A stretch of 57,569 nucleotides of DNA, from positions 1 to 57,569 of the forward strand of contig NZ_BQHR01000026.1 in assembly GCF_021601625.1 (NCBI RefSeq), given 5' to 3'. The position numbers and the translations under genes were made by a program. This document shows, in pieces, positions 25,544 through 34,654 of this stretch. Source of the stretch: Pseudomonas paraglycinae (GTDB lineage: Bacteria; Pseudomonadota; Gammaproteobacteria; Pseudomonadales; Pseudomonadaceae). Position 1 is the first letter of the stretch; the number at the start of each line of letters is the position of its first letter. Below the pieces are notes generated by a model. It did no database searches. It was not told the DNA's origin and worked only from the letters and a program-made list of their open reading frames with translations.

Positions 25544-25647
25544 AGCAGTGTCACCAGAACTATCGACGCTTTGGGTACCGATTGCCGGTTCACCGGGCAG
25601 CGTCTAGTTAGGGACATGCCGATGTAAAACGAGAGGGTGTATTTACG

Positions 25648-25901
25648 ATGGGCTATTGCTTCGCGAAACAGGCGCCAGGCGACCATCACCGCCTGGCTGG
25701 AATCCTAGGTTAGGAAAATCTGCTTCGCAATAGCCTTCGGAACGGCGATCACCACCCGCTTTCGCTGGATGCAGCTAGAGGAGTTGCTCGGATGTAGGCA
25801 ATGATCGCAACAGGAGCGCCTGCCCACGATGGGCCGAAAGTAATTTTTTCTGATCTTCCTGGTAGAGTGCTCAGATCGCCCATAGGGGCGATCATTTTTT
25901 T
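25648..25901 (+). ncRNA. Candidate structured RNA ending in an intrinsic terminator
   Basis: No good ORF lies in the 397-bp gap 25544-25940. Nested inverted repeats GGCTATTGC (25651-25659)/GCAATAGCC (25727-25735) and CCAGGCG (25675-25681)/CGCCTGG (25690-25696) could fold. A perfect 8-bp stem GATCGCCC-ATAG-GGGCGATC (25874-25893) with ATTTTTTT follows, a textbook terminator for a rightward transcript with no gene before it. A 21-aa ORF (25648-25713) is the coding alternative. Confidence 0.35.
25874..25901 (+). terminator. Orphan intrinsic terminator
   Basis: 8-bp perfect stem GATCGCCC/GGGCGATC, 4-nt loop, then A and seven T. It points rightward, while all nearby genes read leftward, so it implies an unannotated rightward transcript. 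Confidence 0.8.
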
Positions 25902-25940
25902 CCGGAAACGCCCTCATGCTGCCTAGAAAAATTGAAATGT

Positions 25941-26606
25941 TCAGGGTGCAAAATTTTCAGCAAAATCTGGATTAATGGTGAAATTTATTGTGCCAAGAAA
26001 TTTTGATATTTCTTGGGGGGTTGCATCGGGCGCACAATTATTCAGAAAATCACTAACCTTCTTGGTTATAGCATAACTAAAATCTTTCCACTCACCATAC
26101 TCATACGAAAACCTCAGCAGGTTACACATAATAAACGTCTCTCTGCCCTTGTGCTTGTTCTTTGGCATGTATATAACTTTGCCCGAGAAGTGTGCGATCT
26201 CCATGTGATCCTCATACTTATCGTAGTGAGGGTGTATGATTTTGTAGGACTCTTTATCTCTAGGGTAAAACGCTTGTGGTCTGAGCGCACCAGTCAGCAC
26301 ATCTTGGTCGAGCTTACTTAGATTGCATTCCTTACATGCAAGAGCAAGGTTTTCTGGCTCAAACAAAAATCTAGGATGTGCTGATTTTGCAATAATGTGC
26401 TCCACATCCCAGCTCAACCCGTGGTTTTCTCTCTTCAGCATTCGACAATAGGCGCATTTATAGCCTTGTTGTTGCAGATAGTGTTTCCGAATTGATGCTC
26501 TGAGCGGAAGCATGGGCCCAGTGGTTTCGTTCCATATCTTATGGCTTGTCCCATCGTACTTGTTAATGTAGTCGGAATCGTCCACGCTAAAGACTATCGG
26601 CTTCAT
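25941..26606 (-). CDS. HNH endonuclease of a Septu-like pair (PtuB-like)
   Basis: A 221-aa protein with an HNH core: YKCAYCRML (first Cys pair near residues 50-53), WDVEHIIAKSAH (His near residue 70) and ENLALACKECNLSK (second Cys pair and Asn, near 88-100). This is the zinc-braced HNH layout of PtuB and retron-associated nucleases. It overlaps the upstream ATPase stop (TGATG), so translation is coupled. The ATPase is expected to hold the nuclease inactive until phage sensing, as known for Septu. Confidence 0.8.
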   Translation of the reverse strand: MKPIVFSVDDSDYINKYDGTSHKIWNETTGPMLPLRASIRKHYLQQQGYKCAYCRMLKRENHGLSWDVEHIIAKSAHPRFLFEPENLALACKECNLSKLDQDVLTGALRPQAFYPRDKESYKIIHPHYDKYEDHMEIAHFSGKVIYMPKNKHKGRETFIMCNLLRFSYEYGEWKDFSYAITKKVSDFLNNCAPDATPQEISKFLGTINFTINPDFAENFAP

Positions 26607-28126
26607 CAGTATAGTGTCCCAAGCTGGCTGATCAGATGATAAACCGGATCTACATCACTCATTTTGCTCTGGAGCTTAAACAATCTCACTGCCGTTTCCC
26701 TATCATCCTCATTAAAATCCTCTCGCTTAGCGATTTTTGTGAGAAGTATGAGAACAGTTCGCAATAAGTATTCATTGTTCTGCCCTGGCGACTGGAATAT
26801 CTCTGCGAGCTGGAAGTCTGCAGATCTCTTTGCATACTCATAGGGCTTATAAAGCCTTCCCTCTTCGAGACTTAACACATATCCATTATCAGTCACGAGA
26901 CCTGAAACTAATTGAGGTGAGTGCGTTGCAATGATGAAGTGGCAACCATGATAATCAGCAAAAACTTCTTGAAGCTGCTTTACTAAACTGCTCTGCCATT
27001 GCGGATGAAGGCTTATTTCCGGTTCGTCAATACAGATTAATGAGCCGTTTTGAATAGAGCCAGCGATGCCCAGCATCATCGTAAGCATACATTGCTGGCC
27101 CGAGCTTGCTTGGCTTAGCCGCAGTCGGGACTTGTTGATTCTTTTCAGTAGCGTTATATCGTATATCTTTATAATCCCAAATCTTAAAAGTACTGACAGA
27201 TCACTGAGCAGATCGTGACCAGTTCCAACCTCTAAATCCCAGAGATAAATTTCTAGGTGGGATTTTTTTTGGCGCTTTAATGTGTCAAAGAATTTATATT
27301 TGTGGTCGTCTTCATAAGGAAGATAACTGAATTCATCCGATAGAAAATCAATAATCTCCGGGGTACAGGTGAAATATATTTCTTCCTTCTCTTCATCCAG
27401 CAACTTATTGAATTGCTTAATATCAAAGGCTAGCTTTACATCTAGATAGGGTGCGAATCCAAGATATTCGAATATATTAGAAAGCCTGTATGCGTTTTGC
27501 TGCCCCTTCATAACTCCGTCTATTAATGAAGAAAGACTACTGGGTACGCCGCTCCCATTCGGTCGATCTGATCCGATATAGCTATACTTAATGCCACTAG
27601 GCTTTTTCTTGGATTGGCCCAAACTCGGAAATCGGTCATGCCGCCCTGTTGATACTGCGATAACATGTGTAGGACAAACAGCAGACCCTATAGAAAGCCG
27701 TACATCTTCGTCGTGTTGAGTGTTTATTGATTGGGCAAATTTTTGTGGAACGAAATAGAGGCTTGAAACCTCTTTGACTTCACTTAATGGTATCTGGCGA
27801 GGCCAATTATACGATCCTGAAGATTCCGGAGTTTTCGGATAGTCTCGGACTTGAAAGGGTGCATTAAAGTGCTCAGTGAATGTACCTGTATACCTCGACG
27901 GGTCTTCAGGTGCGCTGATGAAGTGAGACGTCAAAGCTTCTGAATAAGGCCTATCTTGCCTTGCGAACACATAGGTACTAACGATTTTTCTTAATAACCG
28001 ACTTTTCCCAGCAGCGTTTTGGCCTACGACCATCGTAAATGTGTTGTCCGTCCATTCACTTGTTGGGCTATCGCTCAAAGACACTCTTTTTCCATCAGCC
28101 AAGACGGACTCTATTTGAAACCGCAT
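26606..28126 (-). CDS. ABC-like AAA ATPase of a Septu-like pair (PtuA-like)
   Basis: A 506-aa AAA_21/SMC-like ATPase. Walker A GQNAAGKS lies near residues 34-41, with a Q-loop-like segment after it. The signature-like LSQASSGQQCML is near residue 340, Walker B SLICIDEPEISLHP near 365, and the His switch IATHSP near 400. The ATPase-HNH order with a one-base overlap is characteristic of Septu; PtuA proteins have the same architecture and length. Very AT-rich compared with neighbours, pointing to recent transfer. It is flanked by the R1/R2 duplication. Confidence 0.82.
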   Translation of the reverse strand: MRFQIESVLADGKRVSLSDSPTSEWTDNTFTMVVGQNAAGKSRLLRKIVSTYVFARQDRPYSEALTSHFISAPEDPSRYTGTFTEHFNAPFQVRDYPKTPESSGSYNWPRQIPLSEVKEVSSLYFVPQKFAQSINTQHDEDVRLSIGSAVCPTHVIAVSTGRHDRFPSLGQSKKKPSGIKYSYIGSDRPNGSGVPSSLSSLIDGVMKGQQNAYRLSNIFEYLGFAPYLDVKLAFDIKQFNKLLDEEKEEIYFTCTPEIIDFLSDEFSYLPYEDDHKYKFFDTLKRQKKSHLEIYLWDLEVGTGHDLLSDLSVLLRFGIIKIYDITLLKRINKSRLRLSQASSGQQCMLTMMLGIAGSIQNGSLICIDEPEISLHPQWQSSLVKQLQEVFADYHGCHFIIATHSPQLVSGLVTDNGYVLSLEEGRLYKPYEYAKRSADFQLAEIFQSPGQNNEYLLRTVLILLTKIAKREDFNEDDRETAVRLFKLQSKMSDVDPVYHLISQLGTLY

Positions 28127-28668
28127 TAAAGATGATCCTTATCTACAGTCGAGCGGTGCTTGAAACCAACTATGGAGCCAGCCCATAAGGGGGCCTCAAT
28201 CGTTTCGTCATCAAGCAACGGGGAGTTTCAGAAAGAGGCAATATGCCAGCTTGCCTACCGCGCCGCCAGTGGGTCGTTATTCAAGCGCTATTCGGGCCTC
28301 TGTGGATAAGTCGGATCTTCTAGGTTGCCCGACGGGGAAGTGAGACCGGTCAGGACGCTCATTACTGCAAAGCGGGTGTTGGGAGATGTCCAGGCTCAGC
28401 AGTCAGCAAGCCAGTTCTTTACATGTCAGGATGGATTTCGTCTAAAAAGCTCCCTTCACTTCGATGCCCTAGGTGCCAAACCGGGCTAACGGATCTGCTC
28501 GCAGATTTACCTTGGCATACGACTCAACTTCCCCCTAATAGCTAGAGATAATCCTGTAATCCGAGGTCTTCGCTGTTACTTCCGCGTCTGCCAGAAGCTC
28601 TGACGTCGTCAAGGGGGATCCGAAATTCACTCACCAGCGACTGCGCCATGCTTCTGCGGGCATTTCAG
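28127..28668. other. Spacer upstream of the Septu-like pair
   Basis: The 542-bp gap contains repeat copy R2 (28419-28652) and otherwise nothing clear. The half nearest the ATPase (28127-28418) must contain its promoter; I see no convincing -35/-10 pair. Confidence 0.4.
28419..28652 (-). pseudogene. Degenerate duplicate of the 220-aa gene 3' end, copy R2
   Basis: Aligns by eye with 24762-24994 over its full length, including the downstream frame ending FLDEIHPDM. It carries stops and indels and lacks the CATGCT expansion and everything 5' of it. It ends 17 bp before the stop of the 1499-aa gene. Confidence 0.75.
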
Positions 28669-31600
28669 CTACAACTTTACTGAAACATACCGTTTTGATT
28701 CCCCCCTAGCCCAGTCATCGCTCCATTGAAGCATTTGTGGCTTGCCACGCTCGTGCCACACCACTCCTTCTGAGCGTCGCCGAGATGCATTTGTGTTTTC
28801 ACCGCCAGGCCAAGCGCTACGTTCCGTGACAAAGATCCATACGCAAGCGAGCCCATCTTCCTTCAGGAATGTCTGGAAAAGCTGTTGGTCTATGAACGCG
28901 TGGGAGCCATCACCTAGGCTTCTGCCGCAAACGAAGCGAGTGTCCCCAGCATGATCCACATAAATATTTGCATTTTCAGGATCAGGCTTTAGGTTGAGCC
29001 GCTGGGCGAGCCAAGGCGCTGGTATCAAAGCTTGAGCGCCTTCGGGCATTGAGACATCCAGATGTGGTTCCCAGTAGTGACGAAAGCATGGGTAAGCGAC
29101 CTCTACCTCACCCAAGTCGTGAAAGTAGTATATTGACCACTGCTCTTGAGCCCATGTGGAGCGCCATGGCGCCTCTCTGAGATAACCATCGTTGGTGAAA
29201 TCGCGTGCAGTCCATGAGTCCACGTCCAACCTTTGCTTCGTCCGGATGTAATCGAGAAGCTGCTGTTCGTCTTTTTGTTTAACGACTACTGGCAATAGGA
29301 AGCGCCACTGTGCCTGCCTGGAGCCATGCTCCCGACCTTGCCTCTCTTTGTATCGCTCGGTTACTGAACGATGTTCGTGCAAGACTACCCACGTTCCTCC
29401 GGTTAAATCGTCACGGCTAACTAGGTTCATGATGCCGGTTGAAGGTTCCTCTTCAAAAGGCCATTTCCCCACATCCGCTTCGAGAGTCTCTTGAATTGAT
29501 ATCTCAAATTTCTCAACCGAAGGATATTGTCTTTGGGAGCGACTGCGCTCGTCAGCAAGCAAAATGGTTGGATCGATTTCTCGATGAGTACCGATGTCCA
29601 ATGGGTAGGTATACCGACGCGATCCCTGCTCAGTCCTTTCCGACAACCATCTGTTGTCGGCCAGGCTGCAGAGAAGCTCATCAAGAGCAAGCCATTGGTA
29701 TTTTTTCCCTATGCGCTCAACTAACGGCCGATCACGACTGTAGTCATGGCGAAGGCTACGATCATGTGGAAACAGCTTTTTCGTCCAGCCCAACCCATAG
29801 GCCCGCTTGGCAACCCAGCGCTTTGCCGCATTTATGTCGATATGAGGTAGCTGTTCGCGTTCATTTTTCGAGGACTTGAAGCGTTTTTTATACTCTTTCT
29901 TGTATCTAACCTGTTCATCAGGGCTCAAAATCTCAAGTAATAGGTTTTCTGCTCTCGTGAAGTTTCTTGAGCGTTCCTCAACGTCTTGCTCAGAAAGATT
30001 GAGCCTGAGATCTCTGAAGTGATTAGGACTAAAATCACGCATCAACTTCAGGACGTCAGTCCTCAATTCGCAGTGGTTGATCACCTCATCCTCGAACCGC
30101 TCATATATCTCGGTAGCGTTCATAGGCTCAGGCGAAACCAGCGGTACGTTCAAGAATGAACTGACCCTGGGTTGGATTTCATAGCTCGCAAAATCGCCGC
30201 CCCAACCTGTGCAAGAATCCAAGATTTGGGAGTCCCCAGCCCGCTTTGCAACCTTCTCGAGGGCCTCTTCGGACACGGAAAGTCTGATGGTTTTGGAGTG
30301 ATAAGGCGGCATTGCTTTCACAATATCAACTTGCTCGGGCAAGTGACCATTCAGCAACGCGAGCTCTATAATACCTAATGCACTGTCCCTGAGAATGATC
30401 GCCAGCGGAACATCCTCTCTGTCAAAAACCTCTCTATTCGCGATCTCAGAATAGTTGTTTAGTCGATGCGGCTCTGGATCGATGCAGCACGCTCCATAGG
30501 CTGCAGTGTGCAGGCGCTCAAGGACGTAGAGATCGTCGACATGGGCAAAGTCCATACAAAGCATCCCATACAAGCTGGGGTTCCAAATCATGAGAGACGT
30601 GAGCGCCTTGGTGGCTTTGTCTCGAAGCTCTCGATTGGAGCTTGCGAAAAACCAAGTCAGGGTAATTGCGCAGAGATACTGAATATCTGAATCAGTTTGC
30701 TCACTCTGCTCAAAGGCACTCCACTCAATCAATCGCTGGACAGTGTTTTCCTCGTCCATGGGCATGCTGTTTAGCTGAATAGTCCACGACGCATCCCGTT
30801 TGGCCATGCTCTGAGCAGCTAACCGGTTGTGTAAGGATTTCGCATTCCATGGGTGGCCAGCGCTCGCACTCACTTGGAGAATAATGTCGAAATGCTCTTC
30901 CCTTTCGGATAGAAAAAAATTGAAGAGCTCGAGCGTACGGTTGCTGAAGGATTCGTTGGCTCGCCACCGCAGGCTTTCAATGAATGCACTGCCAACAGAG
31001 TGTTCATTTGCCCAGTGATCTACGCCACCAGGCATCACGTCTAGAAGCTCCTTTTGGAAACGTTCAGGTAGCTGTACGGAGAGAGCCTCCGTCAACCCGG
31101 CCCACTTGTAATGAAGCCGTTTACCATTGTGAATGAATTGAAGCGAACCGCTTTTCAGCGCTTGAGCAGGGTCTTTAACTTCGTCCAAGAGCCCCGAAGC
31201 CATCAAGTAGTCTTGTAACCTCTGAAAGCTAAATCGAACAATGTCCTCAGGTGTATCGAACGGATCAGCATCTTTGCTGTTTGGGTTTGGATCCATCCGA
31301 AACAACCCGTTTCGCTGAAGCACCTCAAACCATGTTGTTCCTAGTGGAGCTGGAAAGGCGTGAAATTTTTCAGCAACAATTTTTATCGCATCAGAGTGCT
31401 GAACATAGTCGCTACGTTTCATCGCCATTTGTGTGGCAATTGCAGAAAGTGCGTGGTTGGTTGGTTTGACAAGATCGTCACTCCCGTCCCTTCCTGCACC
31501 TAGGTTTCGAGCAATACTTTTTAGGTAAAAGGAGAATACCTGTTTCGTACCTGTTAGCCCTCTGGGGAACCACTTTTGATTCTCTCTCTCGAGAGCAATG

Positions 31601-33168
31601 CAGGCACTTCTTAAAAATAACGGATTGATAAACTCGGCAGCTAACCAAGGAATGTTTGGCTGTGAAATTCCTCGTTTTTTAAGATACGTGCGTGCTGCGT
31701 GAGCTTGCTCTTCAGGAGTGGTAAAGCCGCGAACGTAAAATGAAGGCACTGCCTCCTTGAGAGTAGCGGGTATAACGTATTGCGTATACTCCGTCCGACA
31801 GCTAAACACGACAACCAAGTTTTTATACTTTTCGATCCTACCGATAAACTCTGCAAGCTCCTTACGCCAAAGAGTTATGCCCGCCCCCTCATTTAAAGCA
31901 TCAATCAAAATCAAGCCACGCTTATGCGTAGCTTCTGCTGCAGCACTCAGTGCCTGAAGTAAGACGTCGGAATCGGTATCACCGAGCCCCAACCTGTTAG
32001 TAACTTGTCCCCAGACAGTGTCATTATTTAGGTGCTGCCCCAGTATCAGAATCGCTACTCTGCCGTCTGATATAGCTTGCTGAGCAATGTTGCCGAGTAA
32101 GTGAGACTTTCCTATTCCTGCTTCCCCGAAGAGAAAAAAACGGCGGCTAGGTTCTGCAGAGAGATACCTGTCCTGAAGTGATGATCTGAACACGTAACAT
32201 GCGTCACTCAGCTCGCTTATCTGATGCTGAAGATAGTCTAAAGAATGGTCGCTGGACGTTTTTGACTTTCGGATTTCCTCCTTTGTGTCCCAAGCGACTC
32301 TTTGCAGGGAATGGACGTCGTCCGAGATACTTTCAACATGCCCAAGACACTCCTCAAGCGGCCAAGCAAGCCAGGCGTCAGAGGTGAATCTTTGCCTCAG
32401 CCCTCTAAGCCTATCCACCTTGGAGGTGATGTTTTCTATTAAAAGGATACTAGCCTTCCCCAATAACTTCACCACATTGGTTATTTTGACCAAAGCAGAA
32501 ATTTTATCGATCTTGGCCTGAAGCTCGGAAAGGATTCCTTGGTCATGAAGGATTATTTTGAATAACCTTTCAATCCCGACCTCCACATGATCGTCTGGAT
32601 GATATCTCTCGTCGAGAGACTTAACAGCCCATTCAACTTTTTCTGAAAACCAATTTGTCGAGAACTCAACATCACCAAACCAGTACCTTTTTAGTCCTTC
32701 GGCACTCGGAAGGGTCAGTCGATTAGTAAGGTCTGAGGCTGTCCAGGGAATGAATTCTACCGTATGCCCCAATGGTACATATGATGCCCATGTTTCTTTA
32801 TGAGTTTCCCAATGCTCCCACCCTCTTTTCCCGCTATTTTTTTTCCCGGTCTTATCAGTCAGATCGCAAGCTAAGGCCACAACATATTTGGTCAATGACG
32901 GATGTGACTGCAGGGCCCGTTGAACGGAGTCGTCAATATTGGCCCAATCAATTTCACCTGTTTTTAAATAGTATTTGGCTTGGTATCCAATCTTGCTTCC
33001 GTCACTACGCAACCAGTAGGCCTCGATACCCCCGTCCCCCCCAGCCCCTTCTATTCGCCTAAATTCCGCATCAGCGGCTGGTGGTTCGCGCCGTGCGAGC
33101 TGGCAAACGAGTTCTTCGAAAGCGAGGCGTTGTCCTGAATCCTTGCCCCTAATGCGTCTGTAATCCAT
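28669..33168 (-). CDS. Avs-type nuclease-STAND NTPase, 1499 aa
   Basis: N-terminal PD-(D/E)xK nuclease (residues 1-150): RRIEGAGGDGGIEAYW gives the acidic residues and IGYQAKYY the QxK. A coiled or helical linker follows. The STAND NTPase has Walker A FGEAGIGKSH near residue 347 and Walker B LILIDALNEG near 420, with a sensor-like VVVFSCRTEY near 453 and a winged-helix part to about 650. The roughly 800-residue C-terminus is probably the sensor. Order and size match Avs proteins, which recognise phage terminase or portal and trigger DNA cleavage. Which subtype is not decidable by eye. Confidence 0.78.
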   Translation of the reverse strand: MDYRRIRGKDSGQRLAFEELVCQLARREPPAADAEFRRIEGAGGDGGIEAYWLRSDGSKIGYQAKYYLKTGEIDWANIDDSVQRALQSHPSLTKYVVALACDLTDKTGKKNSGKRGWEHWETHKETWASYVPLGHTVEFIPWTASDLTNRLTLPSAEGLKRYWFGDVEFSTNWFSEKVEWAVKSLDERYHPDDHVEVGIERLFKIILHDQGILSELQAKIDKISALVKITNVVKLLGKASILLIENITSKVDRLRGLRQRFTSDAWLAWPLEECLGHVESISDDVHSLQRVAWDTKEEIRKSKTSSDHSLDYLQHQISELSDACYVFRSSLQDRYLSAEPSRRFFLFGEAGIGKSHLLGNIAQQAISDGRVAILILGQHLNNDTVWGQVTNRLGLGDTDSDVLLQALSAAAEATHKRGLILIDALNEGAGITLWRKELAEFIGRIEKYKNLVVVFSCRTEYTQYVIPATLKEAVPSFYVRGFTTPEEQAHAARTYLKKRGISQPNIPWLAAEFINPLFLRSACIALERENQKWFPRGLTGTKQVFSFYLKSIARNLGAGRDGSDDLVKPTNHALSAIATQMAMKRSDYVQHSDAIKIVAEKFHAFPAPLGTTWFEVLQRNGLFRMDPNPNSKDADPFDTPEDIVRFSFQRLQDYLMASGLLDEVKDPAQALKSGSLQFIHNGKRLHYKWAGLTEALSVQLPERFQKELLDVMPGGVDHWANEHSVGSAFIESLRWRANESFSNRTLELFNFFLSEREEHFDIILQVSASAGHPWNAKSLHNRLAAQSMAKRDASWTIQLNSMPMDEENTVQRLIEWSAFEQSEQTDSDIQYLCAITLTWFFASSNRELRDKATKALTSLMIWNPSLYGMLCMDFAHVDDLYVLERLHTAAYGACCIDPEPHRLNNYSEIANREVFDREDVPLAIILRDSALGIIELALLNGHLPEQVDIVKAMPPYHSKTIRLSVSEEALEKVAKRAGDSQILDSCTGWGGDFASYEIQPRVSSFLNVPLVSPEPMNATEIYERFEDEVINHCELRTDVLKLMRDFSPNHFRDLRLNLSEQDVEERSRNFTRAENLLLEILSPDEQVRYKKEYKKRFKSSKNEREQLPHIDINAAKRWVAKRAYGLGWTKKLFPHDRSLRHDYSRDRPLVERIGKKYQWLALDELLCSLADNRWLSERTEQGSRRYTYPLDIGTHREIDPTILLADERSRSQRQYPSVEKFEISIQETLEADVGKWPFEEEPSTGIMNLVSRDDLTGGTWVVLHEHRSVTERYKERQGREHGSRQAQWRFLLPVVVKQKDEQQLLDYIRTKQRLDVDSWTARDFTNDGYLREAPWRSTWAQEQWSIYYFHDLGEVEVAYPCFRHYWEPHLDVSMPEGAQALIPAPWLAQRLNLKPDPENANIYVDHAGDTRFVCGRSLGDGSHAFIDQQLFQTFLKEDGLACVWIFVTERSAWPGGENTNASRRRSEGVVWHERGKPQMLQWSDDWARGESKRYVSVKL

Positions 33169-33382
33169 GGTTTGTCCGTAACGAAAAGCTGGTAGTCATA
33201 CTGGCAGAATGCCTAGAGTGTACCGTCTTGCGAGCAGCAAGGATTGTTCGTTTCGCGGACTCTCTCATGAAGGCTAGAGGATTTTTCTGTCAAGGGTTGC
33301 CTTCGCTTCTGCGGTGCACAAAGCCCTTCGAATGCCCGCTGAAAAGACGCGGGAGGGAGTACGCCAAGCCAACTCGCGTGGC

Positions 33383-34303
33383 CTACGTTGATCCTTTGCT
33401 AAAGAGAGTCGTAAAGCCTTTAACGACCAACGCCGCAACTAAGCCGACAAGTGCACCTACCAAGCAGTGAATGCCTAGCGTTGCGACTGTTTCCCACGCC
33501 CCAGCCCCAGCAAAGAGCGTTTCAGCAAAGTGCTGTACAGGCTCAATGCCTTCTGTGATAAACGCCCCGCCGACCAAGAACATCGCAACAGTGCCAATCC
33601 ATGACAATGCTTTCATAAGCTTTGGTGCAGCGGACAGCAGCCATCCCCCGACAGTCCTCACCACCGAGCCCCACGTACCAGTAGCTTTAGACTTCTGGAG
33701 AATAAGGCCGGCATCATCCAAGCGGACGATCCCCGCAACCAATCCGTAAACGCCCACTGTCATGACCACCGCGATCAGCGCTAACGTCAAAACCTGTTGG
33801 AGCATCGGGGCATCAGTAACGATATTTAGGGTGATTACGATGATCTCGGCGCTCAGAATGAAGTCCGTTCGTACAGCCCCTGCAATCTTCCGCTTTTCAT
33901 AGGAGGCCAGCTCTTCAGGTGTCTTAGGCTTCGTTTTCTTTGGTTGCCCTTTGCCATCGTCTCGACTAGCCGTGAGCTTGTCCTTGATGGCCTCAAAGCC
34001 CTCATAACAAAGATATGCTCCCCCAATCATGAGCAGCCAGTGAACCCCGGCAGGCAGCAGTGCGTTCAACGCCAACGCACAAGGCACCAGGATTGCTTTG
34101 TTTCTCAGCGACCCCTTAAATACAGCCCATACCACCGGTAGCTCTCGGTCTGCTTTCATGCCGGTAACCTGCTCAGCATTCACAGCAAGGTCGTCGCTTA
34201 GGACACTAGCCGATTTCTTTGCAGCGGCTTTGCTCATAAGCGAGATGTCGTCTAGCAGTGTGGCGATGTCATCCAATAGTGCGAACAAGCTACTGCCAGC
34301 CAT
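33383..34303 (-). CDS. DUF808/YedI-family membrane protein
   Basis: A 306-aa protein. The N-terminus MAGSSLFALLDDIATLLDDI and the SVLSDDLAVNAEQV and ELPVVWAVFKGSLRNKAI motifs are diagnostic of DUF808 (YedI). About six membrane segments follow, including MLQQVLTLALIAVVMTVGVY. Function unknown; it is usually a core inner-membrane protein. Its presence between the Avs-type gene and Gabija is unusual and may be passenger cargo. Confidence 0.88.
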   Translation of the reverse strand: MAGSSLFALLDDIATLLDDISLMSKAAAKKSASVLSDDLAVNAEQVTGMKADRELPVVWAVFKGSLRNKAILVPCALALNALLPAGVHWLLMIGGAYLCYEGFEAIKDKLTASRDDGKGQPKKTKPKTPEELASYEKRKIAGAVRTDFILSAEIIVITLNIVTDAPMLQQVLTLALIAVVMTVGVYGLVAGIVRLDDAGLILQKSKATGTWGSVVRTVGGWLLSAAPKLMKALSWIGTVAMFLVGGAFITEGIEPVQHFAETLFAGAGAWETVATLGIHCLVGALVGLVAALVVKGFTTLFSKGST

Positions 34304-34654
34304 CTAAGGCTCCTTCCGGGATGTTAATTTTTTTCCCTACCACCTTAGGCACAACGAGGCTGATGCCCCGCATACCTTCACTGCATGGGCTCAGAATTGC
34401 CCTGTCGTCATGGGATTACGGAAAGCACCTTTCTAGACAATTGACGCACCATACCGTTCATCAATACCTAGCGAGCCGCACCTGAACATTCAAGAACGAA
34501 CCAAATAATCGTTACTGAATGCTGGCCAACTACCATCTTCTGGATCAAACCGCCTATTCTAAATCACCTATATCCGAGCGGTTCGGCGGTCGGCGACGTG
34601 AACCGGGTCAGCAGACACGGGGCAAACAAAATCCTGGACGATGGGCGGTGAGCA
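34304..34654. other. Spacer upstream of gajA
   Basis: 351 bp between the divergent DUF808 and gajA genes. I see no convincing promoter, repeat or RNA; the ribosome site before gajA (GGGCGGTGAGCA) is weak. Confidence 0.4.

Noticed and set aside
26606-28126. Retron effector ATPase
   Set aside because: No reverse transcriptase gene is near; the two-gene layout fits Septu better. A retron RNA in the spacer was not seen.
28669-33168. Ordinary restriction enzyme
   Set aside because: The large central STAND NTPase and long C-terminus do not fit a simple restriction endonuclease; no methyltransferase is nearby.
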